Positions 15,893 through 25,200 of a stretch of 64,000 nucleotides of DNA are shown in pieces. The notes beneath the pieces were generated by a model. That model saw nothing but the letters and a program-made list of their open reading frames with translations. It made no database searches and was not told the origin of the DNA. Each line of letters begins with the position of its first letter. Position 1 is the first letter of the stretch. Both the position numbers and the translations under genes were made by a program. The stretch covers positions 1 through 64,000 of the forward strand of contig CAMQVJ010000001.1 in assembly GCA_947038175.1 (NCBI GenBank), read 5' to 3'. The DNA is from an uncultured Desulfovibrio sp. (lineage in GTDB: Bacteria > Desulfobacterota > Desulfovibrionia > Desulfovibrionales > Desulfovibrionaceae).

Positions 15893-16801
15893 TTAATATC
15901 TCCCCGTATAACCTATAAAGGCATCTTCAATGTCCATATAGGACTTTTGCACGCTAAAATCGTGTAAATCTAGTTTTTGTAATTCCTTAAGAATGATATC
16001 ACTTGAGGCGTAAAAAAAGAGCTGCACATAATCTTTATGCCATTCAGTATTGACTACTATTTCAGAATTCATATGGCTTAGCCTCTTACGAATATCACCT
16101 TCATTATTTTTGAAAACAATTGTATAGCAAGTAAACTCTTCCATGAATGTATCAAGAGAGGTGACGAGTGCTGGCTTATCCTTACGCATGAAAACAAGTT
16201 CATCAACAAAATTTTGCATATCTTGTATAACATGAGAAGTTATAACAACTGTGTGCTCCCCATCTTTCAAGTTTTCGCATAAATAATCTATAAAGAGTCG
16301 TCTATACCCAGCATCAAGCCCCATGGAATAGTCATCAAGAATAAGTAATTCTGGATCTTGTGCTAAAATAAGGCCAAGCACTATTTGTGAACGCTGCCCT
16401 TCACTCATATTCGCAATACGATGAGAATAAGGCAGACCTAATTTGTCCACAAGACCATAATAAAGATCAGATTTCCAATTCTTATAAAAAGAACGAGTAA
16501 ATTTTTCAGCTTGTTCAATGGTAAAAAAATCATATGCAAGATGGCGCTCAAAAAGTAAGCCAACTCGTTCCCTTGTTTTTGGGCGTATTGTATGGGCTGG
16601 ATCACCAAAGACTCTGCACTCTCCGCCATTAGGGCGCATAAATCCCATTAGAATTTGAATAAGACTTGTTTTACCTACCCCATTTTTGCCAAGCAATGCA
16701 TAAACTTTTCCCTTTGGAATAGTAAGCGAGAGAGAATGGTAAAGTTCTCGCTTTCCATAACTATGGAAAAGATTTTCAATTTCAATTGGGTGACAATTCA
16801 T
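15893..16801 (-). CDS. ABC transporter ATP-binding protein
   Basis: The 302-aa ATPase has Walker A GKNGVGKTS near residue 38, a signature-like MSEGQRSQIVLG, and Walker B LLILDDYSMGLD, where the usual catalytic Glu is Asp. A switch His occurs in VITSHVIQD. The C-terminal ~90 residues form an accessory domain. It is the first gene of the ABC-feoAB run. The weak start context is the only one available. The Asp at the catalytic position may slow hydrolysis. Confidence 0.9.
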   Translation of the reverse strand: MNCHPIEIENLFHSYGKRELYHSLSLTIPKGKVYALLGKNGVGKTSLIQILMGFMRPNGGECRVFGDPAHTIRPKTRERVGLLFERHLAYDFFTIEQAEKFTRSFYKNWKSDLYYGLVDKLGLPYSHRIANMSEGQRSQIVLGLILAQDPELLILDDYSMGLDAGYRRLFIDYLCENLKDGEHTVVITSHVIQDMQNFVDELVFMRKDKPALVTSLDTFMEEFTCYTIVFKNNEGDIRKRLSHMNSEIVVNTEWHKDYVQLFFYASSDIILKELQKLDLHDFSVQKSYMDIEDAFIGYTGRY

Positions 16802-17328
16802 AGTTCTTATTTCTCGTAGAAGTATCTAGTTTGAAAATTATTAATAAATAGAAATATTAAAAAGTGTATTTGTTTGCACAGTTAATGTCTTATAAATATC
16901 TTTCAAAAGAATGTCAACATATTTTTGAAAACGAATTTCATTTTAATAAATAATAGTATTACTCAACTATCCCAAGAATTTGTATGACTTCTAATACTAT
17001 AATTTAGCGTATAATCTTATTGTAAATCGTGTGAAAAATATTTTAAAAGTCGATTTCATGGCATAAAGAAATAGACCAAGACAACAGAGCCTGTCAAAAA
17101 AGGGGTGTTTTCACCTTATAATAAAGGATATTTCAACAAGGATATTTCTGAGGAAATCAATATTGGCTATGCGAGTGTTGAACTCTACTATCAAAGTGTA
17201 ACTCTTGAGAAGAACAAATATTATTTGACAAGCAATGTCCTCTCTTTGGTTAAGACCCCACATCTTTAAGTTTTGTTATGGCAGAGCGTGGCACTATTTT
17301 ATGCATTACAAGAACTCCCTGCAGGTTT
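16802..17328. other. AT-rich stretch without a recognisable gene
   Basis: The first ~270 bp is very AT-rich and probably holds the promoter of the ABC-feo run. A plus-strand open stretch at about 17101-17270 codes for nothing I recognise and lacks a start with a ribosome site. It is probably decayed DNA. Confidence 0.5.
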
Positions 17329-17729
17329 CTACAGGGGGAAGAAAGACAAGATCCACCCACCTATCAAAATTGAAAATTCAGGGTTTGCTTCCAAAAAATC
17401 TATGGCTCTTTGCAAATGATTTTCATCGGTCAGATAATCATCCCCATCAAGCACCGTAAAATAGGGTGTTTTGTTATAGCCAAGGCTCTCAAAGTATTCT
17501 TTAATATTTTTCCATTTTCTTTTGCAAGAAGTAAGGTGATTTTTTCAGGATATTTTTCAGCATAGGATTGAAGTAATTCGATGCTATTATCCTTCTGCGA
17601 GTAATCATCTGAAATGATTATGTGGAATGCAAAATTCGTCTTTTGCATGAGCATAGATTCTATGGCTTCACTAATCAAGCTGGCTTGATTGTAATTTAAT
17701 ATAATCACTGTTAGCATAAAATCATTCAT
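17329..17729 (-). pseudogene. Glycosyltransferase family 2 fragment, frameshifted
   Basis: The first ~90 residues match a GT-A fold GT2 N-terminus: LTVIILNYNQASLISEAIESML, then IIISDDYSQKDNS. After about 17470 the frame shifts, and the second frame continues with TPYFTVLDGDDYLTDENHLQ, which holds the DxD-type motif, before a stop at 17329-17331. The C-terminal half of a normal GT2 enzyme is missing. It belongs to a decayed glycan-synthesis segment. Confidence 0.75.
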
Positions 17730-17883
17730 ACAAACTTGTCCTTTTATACGGCATTGCAGCCCCTATGGCGTATTCATGGGGTAAACTTATAAGAAATAGG
17801 CCTTATAATCATTATTGGTCAATATTTCTACTCACCAGGCATGTGCCAACAACATTAAAATTGTGCACAAATAAAATACTTCA

Positions 17884-18066
17884 TTACCTAATAAGCGTTT
17901 CCTTTTCAAAATATTGCTTAGTTTCTTCCGTAATGTCAGAATGCAAGACATACATTTTATAAAAGATGTTTTCTTTTGCATGCTTGAGTAAAGAATAAAA
18001 AGCAACAGCAGCGGGGACAACATAATTGTCATCAAATGTGAAAAATATCGAAATTTCTTTGCGCAT
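17884..18066 (-). pseudogene. Glycosyltransferase family 8 N-terminal fragment
   Basis: The fragment reads ISIFFTFDDNYVVPAAVAF, then KMYVLHSDITEE, which is typical of GT8 (LPS galactosyl/glucosyltransferase) N-termini. It stops after about 60 residues where a full enzyme would have 280-340. AAGGA precedes the ATG at 18066. The overlapping 170-residue frame (17832-18344) and its open upstream extension to about 18440 are not recognisable and are probably remnants of another gene. Confidence 0.65.
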
Positions 18067-18539
18067 ACGATGGACTTCCTTAGATATAAAATACTCATTA
18101 AAGCAAGCAGAATACATATTGAGCAAACAAGAGCAATGCGTAATAGTCGAATTTTTCTTTTATACTTTTTTAACCTACGCTGACTTAGACATGACGGTAA
18201 TTCTGGTACAAGCTGCATATAATCTTTAAAGCTAAAGCCGTACAAGGCATGTAGAATATCGAGGTTTTCTGGTATCGCTACAAAGTTCATAATAGCTTGA
18301 TAGCCCCATAGTTTTTTTGCAAGAAAAGGAGACGTGAGCGCCAAGCGTGCAAGCCAAAAAGGGATTGTCTCTGGCGTCGCGGTATTGCCTACAAGAAGGG
18401 CATGTTTGCTAACATTCTTGTATTTGGTACTTTTTGTGATTGCGTTTTTTCTAACAAAAATTTATTATTTCAAGGGAAGATAGCATAAAAAAACCATTAT
18501 GATCTTGTTATTTTTTTAACCCCAAGCATAGGATTGAGC

Positions 18540-20669
18540 ATGAAATTAACAGAAATGCAGAATATCTCCGGCATGAAGCTCCCAACAGTGGATACGTCTC
18601 ATTGGTTAACCTATCCTGTTGGTCGTTATCTCATCAAATTACCAGCATCAATACAAATAAAAGGGGAACCTTTTACCTATAATCAAGACAATGTTCTGAG
18701 CTGGGAAAAAGAGGTAAAGGTTGAAAATGCCAATACCCTTCTTAGAAAGAAATATCTTGAACTTGTAAAAAATGAAGAGCTACACGTTGAATATACGGAA
18801 AATTTTGGAACAGAAGGGCTTGGTAGTCTTTTGGCTTCTTCATATAAAAAAGCCCCTGATACTAGCGGGCCATCCTCGATTAAATACGAAATGTATGTTG
18901 TAAATAATAAATCTGTTTATGACCCCAATTTTAAACAATGTGTGTATCATTTTGAATATCGCACTGTTGGGGGTTTTGAGCCTGCCCTGTCTCTTGAGTC
19001 TGAAGAAATTTTGAATCTACAAAAAAAAGAAACAGAATTTGTCCACCTATTAGCAAATAATATATGGCCAGCAGATATGAGTCTTCCTCTTGAGATTAGA
19101 AATGGAGTCTATTTTGAGGGTGGTTTTGTATACACTCCTCCAGAATTTCATAGACTTTTTGCTAAAATTTCACCTTTTAGTCCTGCTTGCGAGAAAAGCA
19201 GCATTGTCTGTTCTTTTCCTGAGTATCCTCATATCATATTCTCCTTATCTTCAACATTGTGCTTTAAAGGAGAATCTCTTGCTGAGATTGAAAATGAGGC
19301 TGAAAATGAGTGTTATGCAAACATTATTGCCGAAGGTTCAAAGGATAAACTTCATACTTTTACGCAAAAGGATATAGAAAATTATTTATTTTCTTCTTAT
19401 ACCCCCAATGTGCACATAAGCATGGGTAATAAAGATGTAGTCTTTGCTTCAAACGAAGAAGGAAAATTCGTTGAAAGCGCTCCTGAACTAGACGAACCTT
19501 CTTTTGAGTCCAATGAAGAGGCCATCGCTTTTTGGAATGCCATCAAAGAAAATATACGCTGGCGCCCAGATAATTGGAAAGTGAAGGCACCAGATAGCCC
19601 CTATTATATTGTATGTGACAACAAATTTCCTGCGGTAATACCAACACAAACTGAGGAAATCTGTCCAGAATTAGTGATGAGTATTATCGAAACAGTCGTT
19701 AAATTAGAAGGCTTATACACAGGTAAAGGCGCCACACAAGAGCAAATACGCGAAGCAGAGAACACTTTAGGCTTAACCTTTGCTCCAGAGTATAAAACAT
19801 ATCTGACTCAATTTGGCGATGTATCTGCAGGGAGCATGGAATTAACTGGTCTTGGTGCAGGACACATAGATGTTGTTGACCAAACACAATATGCTCGTGA
19901 CATTTCTGAAACATTCCCAGCTGATTTATATGTGATCTATAATCTGTGCATAGATGGCATAGTGATTGTGCAATCAGCTACAGGGGAAATTTATGAAACG
20001 GCTCCAAATTATATCCCTAAGAAAATTTTTGATAGCCTCGCAGAATTTATAGAAAAGGAGCATCTTGAGGAAGGGATGTTTTTTGACGACGACGACGACG
20101 ATGAGGACGACGATAATGATAATGACGACGATGACTACGATGACGACGACGGCGATAACAATAACGACAATGACAATGACGAAGACGATGGCGATGACAA
20201 CAAAAGCTCAACAGGGGAAAGTATACAAGACCCTGTTTTTGGCTTGATGACATCTAAACACTTTAGCTGGGAAAAGAAAGATACTTTAGAAATATGGGGG
20301 CGTATCTTCAACATAAATATTGTCGCCAGTGATGTTGATAAAGAAGGTATTACCGCAGAGCACCAAGAAGCGTATCTATCTATAAAGGATAGCTTTCCAC
20401 AAATTATTGAAGATAATTTTATGATGATTGTCGAATTTTGTAAAATACTTGCAGAAGATTATGAAGGCGAAGATGATGACGATGATAAAGATTATGGGGA
20501 CTTGAGCATAGAGGATGTCACTTCCAGTTTAGAGGTGACCGATATTATGTTTAGAGAGGACGGTTCATGGGGGATTTTAATGGAATGCATATACGAGGAA
20601 GAACATGGCGTTGCCTTGTACTTTGAAGACGGGGAAATGCAAATTGGACAACAGAATGAATTTTTATAA
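18540..20669 (+). CDS. Polyimmunity protein: Tli4-like + SUKH + DUF6985
   Basis: The 709-aa product has three parts. Residues ~20-330 have VGRYLIKLP and a later GVYFEGGFV, as in Tli4-type T6SS immunity proteins. Residues ~395-505 form a SMI1/KNR4 (SUKH) domain (EQIREAENTLGLTFAPEYKTYL). After an Asp-rich linker (515-556), residues ~563-709 look like DUF6985 (DPVFGLMTSK...LEIWGRIF). All three are linked to protection against toxins of rival cells. No toxin is encoded nearby. I chose the ATG at 18540 because AGGA lies 6 nt upstream; an in-frame TTG at 18534 is unlikely. It is followed by a second SUKH-like gene. Confidence 0.75.
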   Translation: MKLTEMQNISGMKLPTVDTSHWLTYPVGRYLIKLPASIQIKGEPFTYNQDNVLSWEKEVKVENANTLLRKKYLELVKNEELHVEYTENFGTEGLGSLLASSYKKAPDTSGPSSIKYEMYVVNNKSVYDPNFKQCVYHFEYRTVGGFEPALSLESEEILNLQKKETEFVHLLANNIWPADMSLPLEIRNGVYFEGGFVYTPPEFHRLFAKISPFSPACEKSSIVCSFPEYPHIIFSLSSTLCFKGESLAEIENEAENECYANIIAEGSKDKLHTFTQKDIENYLFSSYTPNVHISMGNKDVVFASNEEGKFVESAPELDEPSFESNEEAIAFWNAIKENIRWRPDNWKVKAPDSPYYIVCDNKFPAVIPTQTEEICPELVMSIIETVVKLEGLYTGKGATQEQIREAENTLGLTFAPEYKTYLTQFGDVSAGSMELTGLGAGHIDVVDQTQYARDISETFPADLYVIYNLCIDGIVIVQSATGEIYETAPNYIPKKIFDSLAEFIEKEHLEEGMFFDDDDDDEDDDNDNDDDDYDDDDGDNNNDNDNDEDDGDDNKSSTGESIQDPVFGLMTSKHFSWEKKDTLEIWGRIFNINIVASDVDKEGITAEHQEAYLSIKDSFPQIIEDNFMMIVEFCKILAEDYEGEDDDDDKDYGDLSIEDVTSSLEVTDIMFREDGSWGILMECIYEEEHGVALYFEDGEMQIGQQNEFL
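20086..20208 (+). repeat. GAC/GAT microsatellite coding an Asp/Asn-rich linker
   Basis: This is a run of imperfect GAC, GAT, AAT and AAC triplets coding almost only Asp, Asn, Glu and Gly. It joins the SUKH and DUF6985 parts. As a triplet repeat it can change length without breaking the frame. Confidence 0.9.
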
Positions 20670-20756
20670 AAATGATTACAAGAATCAATATATAAGAAGT
20701 TAATAAAATATAATAATAAACCTTACAATTAAAACAACTTAGCAAAAGGATTTACC

Positions 20757-21179
<423 letters not shown>

Positions 21180-21230
21180 TATACGTAAAAAGTGTAAATA
21201 ATCAAGAACCCATAATAGACAAGAAAAGCA

Positions 21231-21264
21231 AAACGGCACACCAAAATACGATGTGCCGTTTTTA
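21231..21264 (+). terminator. Rho-independent terminator of the immunity unit
   Basis: AAACGGCACA pairs perfectly with TGTGCCGTTT (21252-21261) over an 11-nt loop and is followed by a T-run. It closes the two-gene immunity unit. Confidence 0.9.
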
Positions 21265-21290
21265 TATACAATTCGGGGGTAAAAGGTCGA

Positions 21291-21918
21291 AATCTAAAAG
21301 CAAATAGAACACCTCAAGGAACGAAACCTCGCCCCAATCACCCTTGGCTCTCGTCAAATGGGGTGGGGATTAGTATGATAAAAATCACAACAGATACTAG
21401 CTGTGTTTATATCACTATTGTTTTGGATTGCTATTCGAAGAAAATAGTTGGGCATCATATTGGATGTCAAAACAAGAGAAACCAGTGGAAACAAATCACT
21501 GGCTTGAAGCCCTTAATATGGCAGTTCATAATAATTTCCCCGAAGGAGTTCGAGGAATAGATACCAGCCCATTTCTGTTGTGTGAGTGACAATGGCTGCC
21601 AACCAACAAGTAGAAGCTTCATGAAGGAATGTAAATTACTTAAAACTACTCAGCCATTTACAAGTTATAATATCCCTAAAGGAAATGCTGACACGGAAAG
21701 AATCATGCGTACAATCAAAGAGGAATGCTTATGGCTTGAACAATGGCAAAGTTTACAGAAGATTCAAAACAAGCTAAGCACATGGATTCATGAATATAAT
21801 ACTGAATATCTACATATAGCACTGAACAGGAACACACCACAATCGGTACATGAAACTGGTAACAAAACGTTAAGGAAAACTCTCTTAGATGTAGCTTTAC
21901 TTAGAAGGGATCATTACA
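21291..21918 (+). mobile_element. IS3-type transposase remnant, copy B
   Basis: Translation starts inside OrfB (TPQGTKPRPNHPWLSSN, matching the region upstream of the DDE core), continues through VYITIVLDCYSKKIVG, shifts frame near 21480, meets a stop at 21558-21560, then resumes with SDNGCQPTS and RIMRTIKEECLWLEQW to LRKTLLDVALL. The catalytic region is broken, so it is not autonomous. The right end TCATTACA lies at 21911-21918. It is in the same orientation as copy A and closely related. The 5' part of the element (OrfA) is missing. Confidence 0.85.
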
Positions 21919-22244
21919 GATTCCTCTAAAACTCCAAGTACATACTCTAGTAATACTTCAAGCGATAACGCAGAAGCCACATTAACAACAACCAAAGGAA
22001 GCTCTGAACCCACTGTTATCACTGGCGGTTCTAATGCTGCACTGTACTTGCTAAACATTCCACTAACTCGAGCACTAACAAGAAATAAGCATAGCAAGTT
22101 CTGACAATGCTGAAGGTTCTAAACTGCGAACGCGTAAAAAACCATCAGCTTTATCGCTTTATCTTATTGTATAGAAAAACCAAACATATATTCAAATAAG
22201 CATAATAATTTCATTTAATTACAATAAAATCCTTTACTCTATTT
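21919..22244 (+). pseudogene. Decayed coding tail next to the IS end
   Basis: From 21919 an open frame codes a Ser/Thr-rich stretch (SSNTSSDNAEATLTTTKGSS) that ends at about 22104. Another frame then gives SSDNAEGSKLRTRKKPSAL to a stop near 22169. The repeated SSDNAE phrase suggests one original gene with a Ser-rich repeat, broken by IS insertion and frameshifts. The protein is not identified. The rest of the gap is AT-rich. Confidence 0.35.
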
Positions 22245-25200
22245 CTATGGTGCTGAGAATCTTATTTGTTGCTCACCAATTGCATTTGTTGACGCCTGAT
22301 AAACAGCTGCTACATGTCGTGATTTTGAAATTAAAGGTCCAGAACTACAAGAAAGTGTCAAATGTTTAAATTCATACTGATCTGGATTATTCACTACATC
22401 ATCTATTTTCGATCCTATCAGGGAGGCGTGTGCACTTTCCTTCAACTCTGAAACAACACTGAGACTAAAATGTTCAATTTTATTATCAGAAACATGTGCA
22501 ATAATTTCCTCGATTACAGAGTTAGGAATATTCATTCTTTGGCAATAATCTCTTGCTGAGTCTATTGGATTCTTACCACCAATAATTGTAGAAGCCGTAT
22601 TTTTTGCACTTATCAATTTAGTCTCTGAGAGATCCGTCGTTACTTGCATGTTGTGTGTAACTTGATGACTATTGGCAGAATATACAGTGCTAGCACTTTT
22701 AGTTATATTTGTACCTTCTTGTATCGTTTTCCTTGTTACGGATATACCAGCCGAGGGCTGAACTCCAAACTTGATGGCGTTACGACCAAGAAAACCATGG
22801 GGCTTTCCTAGATCTAGACTAACTGTAGCTGCGAGTGTTACACTTCCCCCAAGGCTCACGCGTTCGCAAAGTCCAAGATCTTTTTCTATTGCTTTCTGTG
22901 TCAAGAAAAGGCTTGTAAATTCAGCACATTTTTCGTCATCTGGAAAACTAAATACAAGTCCGTTGGCTTTTTCTGCTCTGACGCCTACATTAAGCTTTAG
23001 CATCTTAAGTGCACCGAGACTAAGTCCTCCTTTAGCAAACATACTTCTATCTATAGTAAGGCAAGATTTTCCATCCTCGGTACGCCAAAGCGTAATGCCC
23101 TCACTTTTGCCAAGCGCTAAACTGGCAGATGCCGTGATAGGGACATCCCCAGTCACTGATGCAGACATTCCCAGAGACCTCTGAGACACGAGGGTTAAAG
23201 ATTTCCCGCTATCAAGAGTTCCAATCACTTGCAGGGCACTCTCTCTCGTTTCTTCCAGTTTTAATGCACTTCGCACTTCTTTTGAACTATGCATTCTCTC
23301 GGATATCTTTCTACTAAAACTACGCGTAACAAGGCTTTGGTGGAGGTTTCTTGTTAATTTTTTCAAGGAAAAAGCTCCATCTGTGTCCCTTATTTTGACA
23401 CTAGATATTATGGCTAAATTAGATGCAAGCTCTTCATTCATACCCATGTGTTTAAATGCCGTTGTCAAATGCTCAAGACTCTCTCTAACTCTATCAGGGT
23501 CTGAACTGTGTAACTGAGAAACAAATGCACTCAGCGAATCTACTCCTAAGCTTTTTGCAGCAACAAGAAGGGCAAGTGGTAAACGTTGTCGTGCAAAAGT
23601 AGGCATTTTAAATAATGCTTCGCCCGCGCTCTCCAGAAGTTCAGCCCTTACTTCTATTTGCTTATCTATTGTAATTAACTCACTCAACTTTTGCATTACT
23701 GCCGAATTTTTGTTCCCGAAAAAGACTTTCTTACTAGCCTGGCTGAGCAGTTCTGTATTACTTTTCCCACCTTTCTGCATGTTTTGTATACTCGTATGAG
23801 CACAAACAACAGGCTGGAGATAGTCTGCGGAGGTCGATTTTCCTTTAGTGGACACTATAGACATGCTCTGACTATTAAGCACGGCTAATATGCCTTCTCC
23901 TAATTGTTCACGCGTCATTGCTTTTGTAAAATCTATACTTACATCACCAACAGTTATAGAAGCGACACCCTTGCTTTTTACATGAGCTGGGTCGACATAC
24001 GCTCTTAGAAGTATTTTTAATGCTCTTCCAGGGATATCACTATAGCCTGTCGCCTTACTCATTCCCTTTTGTAGATTTATATGGAAGCTCCCAGCTAATA
24101 CGCTAGGCTTTACAATATTGAGCTTTCCTATTATTGCGGCACGAGCTTCTTCTGATAAATTAGATTTCGCTGTGATGATTGCAAACTCTTTAGCAGCACC
24201 CTCAGATAAGTTTAAGTCTTCTAATTTGCCCCCAGCATTTACATAGGAGCTCAACAAGAGAGAAGTCTGCCAGTCCATCTCAATGTCATTTTTCTGCCCA
24301 CTGCTTACGCCAAATCGAGCGTCCACAAAATCTTTTAATTTATCCTGGTCTGCCGCAATTTCACGGTTCAGACCAAGTACAAGTAGGTCATGATCGGATA
24401 ATTGCTTCACGTCACTCACAAGTGCACGTTGTAATGCTAATACGCTATATCCTTGTGTTTGCCCTACAAGTTTATCTCTTGTTGAAACTCCTTGCGCAGC
24501 CATCATTGTTGGAAGCATCGCAGTAGTTGTATCTATTTTACGAAGTTCCCCATCTACACGGGCTAAAGCGGCGGCAATATCATGGTCTACTAGGATAGTT
24601 GCACCAGTAGGTTTGTCAGGGTTTGCTGCTACACTAACAAGCTTTCCTGCTTTATTCGCACGTTTTTCTTCTATAACTTCAAGTTTTCTTGCAGCAAATA
24701 AAAGTAAAGTTTCATCAGAAACACCTGTTCCAACCGGCTTACCAATTATATCTGAAGCAAATTTCCGAATGAGTAGTGAGAGTTGTACTTCTCCATAATC
24801 AGATCTATTTCTGGATAAGCTAGTCCTAATTTTTTTGTTGAAAGATAAGTGACTTAACACAACTTTTTCAATGCTTTCTAATTGTGCAGTGCTTACTACG
24901 CCAATCCTATTTAATTCTGTCATACAAGCATGAGCACTTACCTGCTGGGACAGTGGCAGTGAGTTGATACACTCAGCTTGCGTCATCTCTGGATTTTCTA
25001 TCTGCATTAATTGAATATAGGCATCCTGCATCAAGATATCAAGAGTTAGTCCTCCTGCTGTTCTTGGCGGATTATCCATTATTTTTTTAAAATCCTTCAT
25101 CGTCAGAGTTGTCACATCCTGAGAATCTTCAGAAGGCATACAACCAACAATAGCGCTCAATGTAACCAGGCACATATGCAGTTGCTTAAGTGTTTGTTGC

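Noticed and set aside
17832..18344. 170-residue minus-strand frame with membrane-like stretches
   Set aside because: Its second half overlaps the recognisable GT8 frame; the first half may be a remnant, but I cannot name it or find a start.
20047..20253. His/Arg-rich minus-strand frame
   Set aside because: It is the complement of the GAC/GAT microsatellite; the composition comes from the repeat alone.
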